From Salinisphaera sp. G21_0 (GTDB lineage: Bacteria; Pseudomonadota; Gammaproteobacteria; Pseudomonadales; Endozoicomonadaceae), in contig NZ_JAGHQW010000010.1 of assembly GCF_017744115.1 (NCBI RefSeq), forward strand, positions 1-64,000: DNA of 64,000 bases. The letters are read 5' to 3'. The translations under genes and the position numbers were made by a program. This document shows, piece by piece, positions 53,486 to 62,369 of the stretch. The notes below the pieces were generated by a model. It was not told the DNA's origin, did no database searches, and saw only the letters and a program-made list of their open reading frames with translations. Numbering within the stretch: the first letter of the stretch is position 1; each line of letters starts with the position of its first letter.

Positions 53486-53625
53486 TCGTCATTACCCCAT
53501 AATCGTAAAGTCGATTTTTGATCAGCACAGAACATTTATGGCAACTGGTTCAGAAAAGCGTTACTACTGGTGCTATTGTTGTTATGCCTTATTTATGAAC
53601 CATTTCTATCGGCGATGCCATAAAT

Positions 53626-53657
53626 AAAAAATGCCACATTCAATAAGTGGCATTTTT
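53626..53657 (-). terminator. Rho-independent terminator after the 80-aa gene
   Basis: ATGCCAC (53631-53637) pairs with GTGGCAT (53648-53654), extended by A and T runs on the two sides. It lies 17 bp after the stop of the 53674-53916 gene on the minus strand; the A/T runs make it potentially bidirectional. Confidence 0.8.
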
Positions 53658-53673
53658 GGGCTGGTGATATGAT

Positions 53674-53916
53674 TCAGAGGCGGGGTTTGTAGCTGGGCTG
53701 GTTGATATCGTCAACATCATCAAACTCTTGAAAGCTTTCTGAAATACTGTTTTTCAATTTGCTTTTCTCAAAGTAGTCTTCAATGCCCTTTCTTATGGTT
53801 GATGATTTAAGCCCCTTGTGCCTTGCTTTGCGTGCTTTCGCCTTTCTGTGTTCGTGATTGCTGTTCCACAAAGCATCATCCCAATCATCCTGATGCATGG
53901 ACTTTATCCTGGTCAT
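53674..53916 (-). CDS. Small basic hypothetical protein (80 aa)
   Basis: MTRIKSMHQDDWDDALWNS then a Lys/Arg-rich stretch (HEHRKAKARKARHKGLKSSTIRKGIEDYFEKSKLK) and an acidic tail. A clear terminator follows the stop, supporting a real transcript. No recognised family; the mixed-charge helix could bind nucleic acid, but there is no motif to prove it. Located upstream of hmgA on the same strand, but the terminator separates them. Confidence 0.5.
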   Translation of the reverse strand: MTRIKSMHQDDWDDALWNSNHEHRKAKARKARHKGLKSSTIRKGIEDYFEKSKLKNSISESFQEFDDVDDINQPSYKPRL

Positions 53917-54103
53917 AACTACATCCTTATGTTTACTGCTCCTAACAATAAATCTAGGAAAGGATACGGACCTATTTAATAAAAAATGGTTATATGATTC
54001 TAATCGATTAATTCTGAAAGATTTCTGAGATCCTTCAGTAATGCTGACTGTGGCAGTGCTTTAGTATTCAGCGGAAAATTGACCATCGATTGTTGATGGC
54101 CTG

Positions 54104-54892
54104 TCAGTAACCGTTTGATTTCAGGTCAACTTTCATTGGTTTATCACCCACTCTTACAACACTGCTTTCTATCTGGCCGTCTGGCAACAGATCAACCACA
54201 CGAAAGCCCGGTTGCCTGGTATCCGCCAGAAAATCATCCGATTCTGGCGCAAACTGAACACAGGTCGAAGGGGTTGCCATAACCGGAAGATCGCAGAATT
54301 GATAGGTTCTGGCCTGGTGCACATGGCCGTGAATGATGCCCCGGACCGTGTTGTGACCAGTGATAACCCTGGCCAGATCCTCCGGGTTTTGCAGCATGAT
54401 CTGATCCATCCATCGACTATTGATGGGGGCCGGGTGATGATGGAGAGCCAGAAGCGTATGCTTGTCCGGCTCCTGCTGCAAGCAGGTAGCCAGCCGTTCC
54501 AGCTCAGTTTCCCTGAGATAGCCGTGTGTTTTGCCTTCGACCTGAGTGTTCAGCAGGACTATTTGCCAGTCACCCAGAATAATCTGCTTTTGCAGCGCCG
54601 ATGGGTTTATCGCCGCCATAAGATGGGGCTGATCATGATTGCCCGGCAACCAGTAGCTGGGCGCATTGATTTTTAACAGTTTTTCTTTCAGGTGATGGTA
54701 TGAGGTGGCACTGTCATCCTGGCTCAGGTCTCCGGTGACCAGAAGGCCATCAGGTTCCCGGTAGTCTTTTTGTATTTTTGTCAGCACCTCATCCAGAGTC
54801 GCTGAGGTATTTACTCCCATCAGTGTCGAGCCGGAATCAGCAAAGAGGTGAGGATCGGTAATCTGCAGGACTCGAATTCTGGCGGTATTCAT
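54104..54892 (-). CDS. cpdA: 3',5'-cyclic AMP phosphodiesterase CpdA
   Basis: Class III (calcineurin-like) cAMP phosphodiesterase that lowers cAMP and so tunes CRP-dependent expression. Metal-binding motifs in order: ITDPHLF, GDLSQDD, GNHDQP, LLALHHHP and GIIHGHVHQ. At 262 residues the length is close to E. coli CpdA (275). It belongs to the widely conserved yqiB-cpdA neighbourhood, here with a 242-bp gap between the two genes. Confidence 0.93.
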   Translation of the reverse strand: MNTARIRVLQITDPHLFADSGSTLMGVNTSATLDEVLTKIQKDYREPDGLLVTGDLSQDDSATSYHHLKEKLLKINAPSYWLPGNHDQPHLMAAINPSALQKQIILGDWQIVLLNTQVEGKTHGYLRETELERLATCLQQEPDKHTLLALHHHPAPINSRWMDQIMLQNPEDLARVITGHNTVRGIIHGHVHQARTYQFCDLPVMATPSTCVQFAPESDDFLADTRQPGFRVVDLLPDGQIESSVVRVGDKPMKVDLKSNGY

Positions 54893-55134
54893 CGGCTGTT
54901 TGTATCAGTGTCTTTGTTATCCAGCCTGAGCGGTGCCTATTCCCGGGGAAGAATGTGATGTTCTCAGGCTACGGGTTTTCTGTATCAGCCCTATCAAGCT
55001 TGACCACAGGGCACCATCATAGCCCGCCACATCAGGATTGAAAATGGAGTAATGCCGGTTTTGGGAAGCCGTGCGGGGTTTTGATGGAGGCGATGTTTTT
55101 TTGAGTATGAACCCGAAACCGGGATCACAACTGT

Positions 55135-55599
55135 TTACCCTGTCTTTTCTGTATAAGTTCGACAGGCAGGTAAAGCGTAATCAAGCCATTGAGCCAGAAA
55201 CTGATTATGCTGCTCTTTTTCATCGGGCTGATGCATTTTACTATTGGGATAATCGTACCGTGGCTGTAGTATCTGGCTTGTTTTTCGGGAGACAATTTCG
55301 GCCATTTTAACGTCGTGATAAAGACGCACTTCGGCTTTTGGCATGTTGAATAATTGCCCCCAGTCAGCTTCCATTTGCAGCGTTAACAAAGTGGTAAATG
55401 GTGACCGTTCCAAAACGTCAATGACCAGCCATTCCACGCCGCTTGCCAAACTGTTTCTGTGTTTAACCGGCAGGCGAAAGTGTTCCTGATCTGATAACTC
55501 AGGCAGCAGACGCATTAAACGCAGGTAGTTACTTTCACAAACCTGTTGCAGGCGGATCAGGTTGACACGGTAGTTGGGTTTCAGCGAATGTCTTTTCAT
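55135..55599 (-). CDS. yqiB: DUF1249 family protein YqiB
   Basis: A 154-residue protein of unknown function, recognised by YRVNLIRLQQVCESNYLRLMRLLP at the start and by its position between tolC and cpdA. In E. coli the order is tolC / nudF-yqiB-cpdA; here the ADP-ribose pyrophosphatase gene nudF is missing and tolC diverges directly from yqiB. Confidence 0.88.
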   Translation of the reverse strand: MKRHSLKPNYRVNLIRLQQVCESNYLRLMRLLPELSDQEHFRLPVKHRNSLASGVEWLVIDVLERSPFTTLLTLQMEADWGQLFNMPKAEVRLYHDVKMAEIVSRKTSQILQPRYDYPNSKMHQPDEKEQHNQFLAQWLDYALPACRTYTEKTG

Positions 55600-55806
55600 A
55601 GCACCTATTATAGCGTCCTCCTGCCTTCACCCTGAAGAAGCAATATCCATAGAGGAATTCGTCACACTACTGCATTTTTTGTGCAAATTAGTGTAGATTT
55701 CCTTGATCTGAGTTTGCTACAGCGATTTTATCCCCAACCAGGAACCAGTCAGGCTACCGTTAGCCGGTGAAGAATGACTGGCGAACTTTCCAAGGATCAC
55801 AAGATT

Positions 55807-57195
55807 ATGTCACGAAATAGTCGTAGAGGGTTTCTGCTTGCCGCCCTGGCGGGTGCCGTATTAAACGTGCAGGCTGCACCAACTCAGTACAATCTGCTCG
55901 ATGTATACAATATGGCGCTGAAGAATGATGCCCAGCTGGCGGCGGCCGAGGCATCCATGAAAGCGGTTCAGGAGACGGTTAACCAGGGCCGTTCGGCATT
56001 GCTGCCCACCCTGGGTTTGTCTGCTAACACGCAATATAACAAGACATCTTCTGAGTTGACGAATGGTTCAGATACTGATGAAAACTATAACTCTCATGGG
56101 TGGGGCGCGACATTAACTCAACCACTGTTCAATATGAACAGCTGGTTCAATTATGAGCAGGCCAAGTCTGTCGGGGATCAGGCTTCTGCTGTATTTGCCA
56201 ATGCCCGGCAGCAGTTGATCCTGCGTGTGGCAGAGTCTTATTTTAATGTGCTCCGGTCCGAAGACAGCCTGATGACCGCAAAAGCCCAGGAAAGAGCATT
56301 AAAGCAGCAACTGGATCAGGCGCGTGAACGTTACAATGTGGGGCTGATTGCAGAAACAGACGTGCTGGTGGCCCGTGCAGCTTATGACAATGCCCGCGTA
56401 GCCCGCATTCAGGCTGAGAACCTGGTCTCTGTCAGCTACGAAGGGCTGCGGACCATTGTCAACCAGGATGTCACCGATATTGCCCAGCTGGAAAAGGCAA
56501 TGCCAGTGGTTGCGCCAATGCCAAACAATCCTGAAGAGTGGGTGAGCATGGCACTGGCCAATAACCTGGGGTTAAAAGCGGCCCGGGAAGGATTAACGGC
56601 TTCTGAGTCCAAAGTAAAAGCCAGCAAGTCTGGTCATGCTCCAACAGTTAATGCGTTTGCCAGCTATAACTACAGCTCTAACAATTCCAGCCAGGCCTCA
56701 GGACAAGGTACTTTCTCTGGCGATCGTACTGATAGCGTTGTTGGCGTTCAGTTCGATCTACCGATCTTCGCTGGTGGCGCTATCACCTCTACTTCCCGTC
56801 AGGCAGGCTATCAACTGGAAGAAGCCCAGAAAAATTACGATCAGCAGCTCAGGGGCACCAATGCCAATACCCGTAACCTGCTGAGAACCGCTACCTCGGA
56901 TGTGGACCGGGTTCATGCCAGCTGTCAGGTGATTATCTCGTCAGAAAGTGCCCTGAAAGCGACTCAGAGTGGTTATGAAGTGGGTACCCGCAACATCACT
57001 GATGTTCTGGACGCTCAGCAGCAGCTCTACTCTTCCATCAGTAACTATCTGAACACCCGTTATGACTTTATCGTTAATACACTGAAGCTCAAACAGGCTG
57101 TGGGAACTCTCAGCCCGACAGATCTCGAAGAGCTGAACCAGTGGATGACGGATGCCAGTGGCGAACTGTCTGTTCCGGATCAGTGCGGTGGTTAA
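55807..57195 (+). CDS. tolC: TolC family outer-membrane channel
   Basis: Outer-membrane exit duct for tripartite efflux pumps and type I secretion. From ATG 55807 the protein begins MSRNSRRGFLLAALAGAVLNVQA/APTQ, a good signal peptide; the ATG at 55774 would add 11 polar residues. Two OEP repeats with long helices are visible (ARQQLILRVAESYFNVLRSED and the later ATSDVDRVHASCQVIISSESALKATQSGYEVGTRNITDVLDAQQQLYSS). At 462 residues (481-493 in enterobacteria) it is normal. Diverges from yqiB as in E. coli. Confidence 0.92.
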   Translation: MSRNSRRGFLLAALAGAVLNVQAAPTQYNLLDVYNMALKNDAQLAAAEASMKAVQETVNQGRSALLPTLGLSANTQYNKTSSELTNGSDTDENYNSHGWGATLTQPLFNMNSWFNYEQAKSVGDQASAVFANARQQLILRVAESYFNVLRSEDSLMTAKAQERALKQQLDQARERYNVGLIAETDVLVARAAYDNARVARIQAENLVSVSYEGLRTIVNQDVTDIAQLEKAMPVVAPMPNNPEEWVSMALANNLGLKAAREGLTASESKVKASKSGHAPTVNAFASYNYSSNNSSQASGQGTFSGDRTDSVVGVQFDLPIFAGGAITSTSRQAGYQLEEAQKNYDQQLRGTNANTRNLLRTATSDVDRVHASCQVIISSESALKATQSGYEVGTRNITDVLDAQQQLYSSISNYLNTRYDFIVNTLKLKQAVGTLSPTDLEELNQWMTDASGELSVPDQCGG

Positions 57196-57220
57196 TTACT
57201 GATCATCATGGCATTTCTGT

Positions 57221-57248
57221 AAAAATGGCTTCTGGTGGAGCCATTTTT
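57221..57248 (+). terminator. Rho-independent terminator after tolC
   Basis: AAAAATGGCT (57221-57230) pairs with AGCCATTTTT (57239-57248), an 8-nt loop and T-run, 26 bp after the tolC stop. Confidence 0.85.
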
Positions 57249-57310
57249 ATTTGGAGTCAAATGGCTGCTGATACTGAATCCACTCTTCTATACTGAGTAG
57301 ATACTCGGTT

Positions 57311-57601
57311 ATGGACGATAATGTCATGGATGAGCATATCAGGAACTGCGAAACCCGTATGAAATTTTATGTGGATGAAGGGTGTTCTCTGGCAGAGGCC
57401 TTTCTTAAGACCTTTGCCTATGAAGACCTGGAAGAACAGCAAAGGGTTATGAATCGGATTCTTGGCAAATTGTCCATCCAGGGGCTGCAATCCGGTAACG
57501 ATTACTATTTTGTAGACGGCAGTCGTCTGAATATTGATCCTGCGGTGGATTCAATGCTGGCCACCAAGTCGTCCAACACCAACTTACGCCCCGGACTGTA
57601 A
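57311..57601 (+). CDS. Small hypothetical protein (96 aa) downstream of tolC
   Basis: MDDNVMDEHIRNCETRMKFYVDEGCSLAEAFLKTFAYEDLEEQQ... , acidic and mostly helical, ending LRPGL. Protein-like composition, own start, separated from tolC by a terminator; stop is 7 bp before that of waaA (convergent). No recognised domain. Confidence 0.6.
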   Translation: MDDNVMDEHIRNCETRMKFYVDEGCSLAEAFLKTFAYEDLEEQQRVMNRILGKLSIQGLQSGNDYYFVDGSRLNIDPAVDSMLATKSSNTNLRPGL

Positions 57602-57607
57602 CAATGT

Positions 57608-58897
57608 TTACTTGCCGGACGGCATAAGCTGATCAACCAGCATCAATGTCTTTTGCAGTGCTCCCCGGTTGTTACGGACAAACTCTCCGGCATGCAGGCT
57701 CATACTTTTATACTCCTCTTTATCCTGCACCAGGCTGATGGCGCTCCGGGCGAGCGCTTCGCTATCGTTAACAATGTTCAAACCTCCCGCCTGAATCAGA
57801 GATTCGCTGATCTCTTCAAAATTAAACACATGAGGCCCGGACAGCACCGGCAGGTTTAATGCCGCTGGTTCCAGCATATTATGCCCGCCCGTTGGTACCA
57901 GACTGCCACCCACAAAGGCTATATCAGAGGCGGAGAACAGCTTCATCATTTCGCCCATGGTGTCCCCGAGAATAACCCTGGTCTGATCAGAAGGCTGGGT
58001 TCCCTGGCTATGGCGGACCACAGGGAGCTGGTTGTCCAGGATCAGCTGGTGGACACGGTCAAACCGCTCAGGGTGTCTGGGAACCAACAGTAATCGTACT
58101 TCCGGTGACGCTGCCAGAATGATTTTAAACGCATCAAGTACCTGCTGATCCTCGCCGTCATGAGTACTGGCGGCCACCAGAATACGAATGTCGCTGCCCA
58201 TACCCTGCTGCCACTTCTGCCGAAGTGCCTGACCTGTGGTGATGATGTCCGGAGCGACATCCAGATCAAACTTGATACTGCCGGTAACGTTGAGCTGTTG
58301 CTCGGGCAGGCCAAGCTCCAGAAATCTCCGTCCCGTCTCCTGGTTCTGGGCGGCAACCATATCGATCTGTTTTAGCATGGGGTGGGTGAGAAAACCGAAG
58401 CGCCCATACCCTCTGGCCGAGCGTTCAGAGAGTCGGGCATTGGTAACCAGCACGGGAATCGAACGTTTGTGGCAGGCGGCAATGGTGTTGGGCCATAGCT
58501 CGGTATCAATGACGATGGCCATGACTGGCTTTACCTTGTCCAGAAATCGCCTGACAGCACAGGGAAGATCATAGCTCGCGTAGACATGGTCCACGCTGTC
58601 GCCATGAATTTTGCCAACCTGGGCCGAGCCAGTGGGAGTCATGGTGGTAATTAACACTCGATGGGTTGGGTAATTCTTTTGCAGTTGCTTAACCAGCGGG
58701 CCGCTGGCAATGGTTTCTCCCATGGATACCGAGTGTACCCAGATAATGGGTTTATCTGAGGCGGGGAGACTGAAGAAGCCAAATCGTTCCCTCTTTCTCT
58801 GCCAGTACTCTGGTGCTTTTTTGGAACGCAAGTAGAGGCGGACCATTGCCAAGGGGGATATCAGATATAACAGCAGAGAATAAAAAATACGACTCAT
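57608..58897 (-). CDS. waaA: 3-deoxy-D-manno-octulosonic acid (Kdo) transferase
   Basis: Inner-membrane glycosyltransferase that attaches Kdo to lipid A precursor, essential for LPS. N-terminal membrane helix (YSLLLYLISPLAMVRLYL), then GT-B domain with the conserved WVHSVSMGETIASGPLV (catalytic Glu), LVTNARLSERS, and SDIAFVGGSLVPTGGHNMLEPAAL in the CMP-Kdo-binding half. The 429 residues match the family. Single gene, convergent with the small ORF. Confidence 0.95.
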   Translation of the reverse strand: MSRIFYSLLLYLISPLAMVRLYLRSKKAPEYWQRKRERFGFFSLPASDKPIIWVHSVSMGETIASGPLVKQLQKNYPTHRVLITTMTPTGSAQVGKIHGDSVDHVYASYDLPCAVRRFLDKVKPVMAIVIDTELWPNTIAACHKRSIPVLVTNARLSERSARGYGRFGFLTHPMLKQIDMVAAQNQETGRRFLELGLPEQQLNVTGSIKFDLDVAPDIITTGQALRQKWQQGMGSDIRILVAASTHDGEDQQVLDAFKIILAASPEVRLLLVPRHPERFDRVHQLILDNQLPVVRHSQGTQPSDQTRVILGDTMGEMMKLFSASDIAFVGGSLVPTGGHNMLEPAALNLPVLSGPHVFNFEEISESLIQAGGLNIVNDSEALARSAISLVQDKEEYKSMSLHAGEFVRNNRGALQKTLMLVDQLMPSGK

Positions 58898-59005
58898 GAG
58901 ATACCACAGGTTGAAAGTTTTAGGAGCTGAATGTTAACAAAATTCCTGCCTGTCTTCCGTTGAGTGAAGAAACGGACGGGAAACCGGGTAAAGACAGCAT
59001 TTAAG

Positions 59006-59659
59006 TCATGACGCACGCTTGGAGGAAATATGCACTTCTAATTCAAATATCCATGCTTCTCTTAACCTCTGAGTATTTTGAAGATCCGATGACTTTTTAC
59101 CTTTAAGATCACTGAGATCAATTCTGGAGGTATCAATTCCCTCGACAGGTTTACCTTTGGAAAGATCATACAGCTGTTTGTTATCCAGAATGTACGCTTT
59201 CATTGCCAGAGAGTAGGCTTTCTGATCAGAATCATAAGATGGAATAGTTATCATGGTTTTTTTCACCGGAGACCATATCTGAATGAAGTTGGAGTTTGTG
59301 TCAATTGTTGCGGTTGTTTCGTTGCCAGAATTATTTCCCTGCTGGCTATCGGGACTCATCCGGGTTTGGACGGGACTGTTTCGGGTCACCGCTCTGTTAA
59401 ACTCCGACGAAAAACGACCTCTGTGCCGTCTGGTATCTGCTTCAGGCCTGTCTATATTGGGCAATAACATGGAAAGAGTACGGGACACTCTCCTTATGAA
59501 GTTGCCAGATCTTGATGTGGCGGACCTGCGTAGCTGAACCTGATCTTTTCCAGTGCTGGCTGGTTCGGAATCTATGGCGGAACCTGTGCATTGTTGTGGA
59601 GCTGAAAATTTGGCCGCTGCACTGGTCTCCATACAATCACTAACCCGGGGTTGCGTCAT
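59006..59659 (-). CDS. Orphan hypothetical protein (217 aa)
   Basis: Unknown function. The first ~125 residues are Ser/Thr/Arg/Gln-rich and low-complexity (SATSRSGNFIRRVSRTLSMLL; SPDSQQGNNSGNETTATID). Residues about 127-215 look folded (FIQIWSPVKKTMITIPSYDSDQKAYSLAMKAYILD...LREAWIFELEVHIS). No signal peptide or membrane helix. A disordered N-terminus plus a small C-terminal domain, located alone between waaA and cobQ, matches the style of the other candidate effectors in the window. Confidence 0.5.
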   Translation of the reverse strand: MTQPRVSDCMETSAAAKFSAPQQCTGSAIDSEPASTGKDQVQLRRSATSRSGNFIRRVSRTLSMLLPNIDRPEADTRRHRGRFSSEFNRAVTRNSPVQTRMSPDSQQGNNSGNETTATIDTNSNFIQIWSPVKKTMITIPSYDSDQKAYSLAMKAYILDNKQLYDLSKGKPVEGIDTSRIDLSDLKGKKSSDLQNTQRLREAWIFELEVHISSKRAS

Positions 59660-59785
59660 GTACGTTCAATTTGACTCTTTATTTGACTCTTTATTCTATT
59701 AAAAGTTCTTACATTGAATATTTTTTACCCTTGAGTTTTTCTGCCCTTATAATCCATGCCTTTCTGACAGGCTGGAATTCCCGCT

Positions 59786-61276
59786 ATGGGCAGCAACCCA
59801 ACACACACTTTGATGGTACAGGGTACAACCAGTGACGCTGGGAAAAGTGCTCTTGTCGCAGGACTTTGCCGGGTATTCCGGCGTCATGGTATTTCGGTAG
59901 CGCCTTTCAAGCCCCAGAATATGGCACTGAACAGCGCCGTCACCGGGGATGGTGGTGAGATTGGCCGGGCCCAGGCGCTTCAGGCTGCAGCAGCAGGGCT
60001 TGAACCTCATACGGACATGAACCCGGTCTTGCTGAAACCAAACAGTGATATCGGTGCCCAGGTGATCGTCAATGGCAAAGCCGTGGGGGAAATGAATGCG
60101 GCTGAGTATCATGCCTGTAAACCGGAGGTCATGGCCGCCATTTTGCGCTCCTGGCATCGTTTGCAGAGCCAATATCAAACCGTGCTGGTGGAGGGGGCTG
60201 GTAGCCCGGCAGAGATTAATCTGCGCGAAGGCGATGTCGCCAATATGGGTTTTGCAGAACAAGCAGACTGTCCGGTGATTATCATTGCGGATATCGATAA
60301 GGGCGGGGTTTTTGCCCATCTTTACGGTACCCTGGCGCTGCTCTCGGAGTCCGAACAGGCACGGGTAAAAGGATTTGTGATCAACCGTTTCCGGGGTGAC
60401 GTAAAACTGCTTGAACCCGGACTCCACTGGCTTGAAGAGAAAACCGGCAAGCCAGTGCTGGGCGTTTTGCCTTACCTTCATGGGTTACATCTGGAAGCAG
60501 AAGATGCGGTGATTGCCCAGCAACATCTTGCAGACCGGAAAACCCTGTTGAAGGTAGCTGTACCGATTCTGACCCGCACCAGCAATCACACCGACTTTGA
60601 CCCTCTGCGCCTGCACCCTGAAGTGGACATTCACTTTGTCGGAAAAGGGCAGCCCATTACGGCGTGTGATCTGGTCATTATTCCTGGGACCAAAAATACC
60701 CGAACCGATCTTGCGTTTCTCAAAGACAACGGCTGGGATCAGGATATCCTCAGGCATCTGCGCTACGGTGGCAAATTGATGGGGATCTGCGGCGGTTACC
60801 AGATGCTCGGTAAGGCAGTGCATGATCCACAGGGCATTGAAGGTGCCGCCGGCAGCTCACAGGCGTTGGGTCTTCTGGATCTGGAAACCACCATGGTTCG
60901 TCAGAAGACACTCACCCGGGTCAGTGGCACTATGCAGTTGCCGGGCCAGGAGCCTGTACCCGTCACCGGCTATGAAATTCATGCCGGGGTGACCACCGGC
61001 GCGGCCCTGGAAAAACCGTTAATCCAGCTGGATCAGCAGGTGGATGGGGTGATGTCTGACGATGGTCAGATATTTGCCACCTATCTCCATGGCGTCTTTG
61101 AACAGCCTGATGCCTGCACGGCCATTTTGACCTGGGCCGGTTTGCAGGAAGCCTCAAGGATTGATTATCACCTGTTAAGGGAAGAGGGCATTAACCGAAT
61201 GGCGGATGCTATCGAAGAGCATCTCGATATGGGTAAAATCTTTGCACTGTGTGATATTGAACCACAAAGCCACTGA
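59786..61276 (+). CDS. cobQ: Cobyric acid synthase
   Basis: Glutamine-dependent amidase that converts adenosylcobyrinic acid a,c-diamide to cobyric acid. N-terminal P-loop-type synthetase domain ([45 protein letters not shown]) and C-terminal glutamine amidotransferase with nucleophile in [12 protein letters not shown] and the catalytic His in TYLHGVFE. At 496 residues it is normal. First gene of the cobalamin block; pduO-type gene follows after 59 bp. Confidence 0.95.
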   Translation: MGSNPTHTLMVQGTTSDAGKSALVAGLCRVFRRHGISVAPFKPQNMALNSAVTGDGGEIGRAQALQAAAAGLEPHTDMNPVLLKPNSDIGAQVIVNGKAVGEMNAAEYHACKPEVMAAILRSWHRLQSQYQTVLVEGAGSPAEINLREGDVANMGFAEQADCPVIIIADIDKGGVFAHLYGTLALLSESEQARVKGFVINRFRGDVKLLEPGLHWLEEKTGKPVLGVLPYLHGLHLEAEDAVIAQQHLADRKTLLKVAVPILTRTSNHTDFDPLRLHPEVDIHFVGKGQPITACDLVIIPGTKNTRTDLAFLKDNGWDQDILRHLRYGGKLMGICGGYQMLGKAVHDPQGIEGAAGSSQALGLLDLETTMVRQKTLTRVSGTMQLPGQEPVPVTGYEIHAGVTTGAALEKPLIQLDQQVDGVMSDDGQIFATYLHGVFEQPDACTAILTWAGLQEASRIDYHLLREEGINRMADAIEEHLDMGKIFALCDIEPQSH

Positions 61277-61335
61277 GTGCAGAAAAACGCTAACAACGCT
61301 TTGTGGTACAAGCATTGACTGGAAGAACCTGAGTT

Positions 61336-61941
61336 ATGACTGAAAAAAAAGGCTACCGGCTAACCCGTATCTACACTCGAACTGGCGACCAGGGCATGAC
61401 CCGCATTGGCGATGGTCAGCAGCTGCCAAAGTCACACCCCCGGCTCCATGCCATAGGTTCCGTGGATGAAGCCAACAGCTGGCTTGGCCTGTTGATCCAC
61501 TCCCTGAAGCAGGGCAATGAAGTCACTGAAAACCAGTTGCAACAGATTCAGGATATCCAGCACCGGATGTTTGATGTGGGTGGTGAGCTGGCCATGCCGG
61601 GCTATCAGCTGATTCAGGAAGCCCATACCACAGCCATTGAGGCTCTGATTGACGAACTCAATGCACCATTGCCGCCTCTGACAAACTTCACCCTGCCCGG
61701 TGGTGGTCAGTCTGCCTGCCATTGCCACATGGCCCGAACCGTATCCCGCCGGGCGGAGCGGCATATTATCGAGTTAAACGAAGCGCTTCAGGAAAGTGGT
61801 GAAAAGATCAACGAACCATTACTGAAATTTGTGAACCGTTTGTCCGATCTTATGTACGTCCTTGGCCGTCATTGTGCCCGCCAGGATGAGGGAGAGGTCC
61901 TCTGGCAGGCATCCGAGAAAAGCAAAACAGCCTCCTGTTAG
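61336..61941 (+). CDS. pduO: PduO-type ATP:cob(I)alamin adenosyltransferase
   Basis: Transfers the adenosyl group of ATP to cob(I)alamin to give coenzyme B12. N-terminal TRTGDQGMTRIGDGQ binds ATP, and the family motifs RLHAIGSVDEANSWLGLL and NRLSDLMYVLGRHCAR are intact. At 201 residues the length is standard. Same direction as cobQ, probably one transcript. It is the PduO/MMAB type, not BtuR. Confidence 0.93.
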   Translation: MTEKKGYRLTRIYTRTGDQGMTRIGDGQQLPKSHPRLHAIGSVDEANSWLGLLIHSLKQGNEVTENQLQQIQDIQHRMFDVGGELAMPGYQLIQEAHTTAIEALIDELNAPLPPLTNFTLPGGGQSACHCHMARTVSRRAERHIIELNEALQESGEKINEPLLKFVNRLSDLMYVLGRHCARQDEGEVLWQASEKSKTASC

Positions 61942-62069
61942 CAAGAATAACAGCAAAAAAATCGACAAACCCCTAGTGATTTAAGTCAAAGGTTTAGTTA
62001 GTATTGCGCAACTTTGTAAGGGTTTCGTCAGTGATTAGTATGAATCACGACGCTTTTGACCGCACATTT

Positions 62070-62230
62070 CGGCTGTTGCTGAACCGGTCAAAAGAGGGAA
62101 CGGGGTGAAAAACCCCGACTGTACCCGCAACTGTAATGGACGAGTTCTCTGCGATTTATGCCACTGGTTCAACCGGGAAGGCTGCCGGGAACGATGACGC
62201 CAGAGTCAGGAGACCTGCCTTTGCAAAGCC
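62070..62230 (+). ncRNA. Cobalamin (AdoCbl) riboswitch
   Basis: Upstream of btuF, with the conserved core elements: AGAGGGAACGGGGTG, CCCCGACTGTACCCGCAACTGTA, GCCACTGGTTC and the B12 box AGTCAGGAGACCTGCC. In Gram-negative relatives ligand binding shuts off translation or transcription of transport genes. Structure around the sensor explains the 340-bp untranslated gap between the pduO-type gene and btuF. Boundaries are approximate. Confidence 0.93.
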
Positions 62231-62321
62231 CAAGAAGTCTGCACATGCAGGCGCAAACCGGGCGGGTAACCTGGCGGCTGGGAACACATCTCCTTATACA
62301 CTGGGCTTTTTTGATAAGCCC
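62225..62321 (+). promoter_or_regulatory. Putative expression platform of the cobalamin riboswitch
   Basis: AAAGCCCA (62225-62232) can pair with TGGGCTTT (62302-62309), followed by a T-run, a terminator-like fold. An alternative hairpin GGGCTT (62303-62308) with AAGCCC (62316-62321) uses the same TGGGCTT strand, so the two structures exclude each other. This would suit a transcriptional switch before btuF. Confidence 0.45.
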
Positions 62322-62369
62322 GGTGGCCGCGTGTGCCGCCCTGAGTATTGATTGTGACTCAGGGAGACC

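Noticed and set aside
59747-60481. 244-residue open frame antisense to cobQ
   Set aside because: Covers the conserved CobQ synthetase domain in reverse; not a gene.
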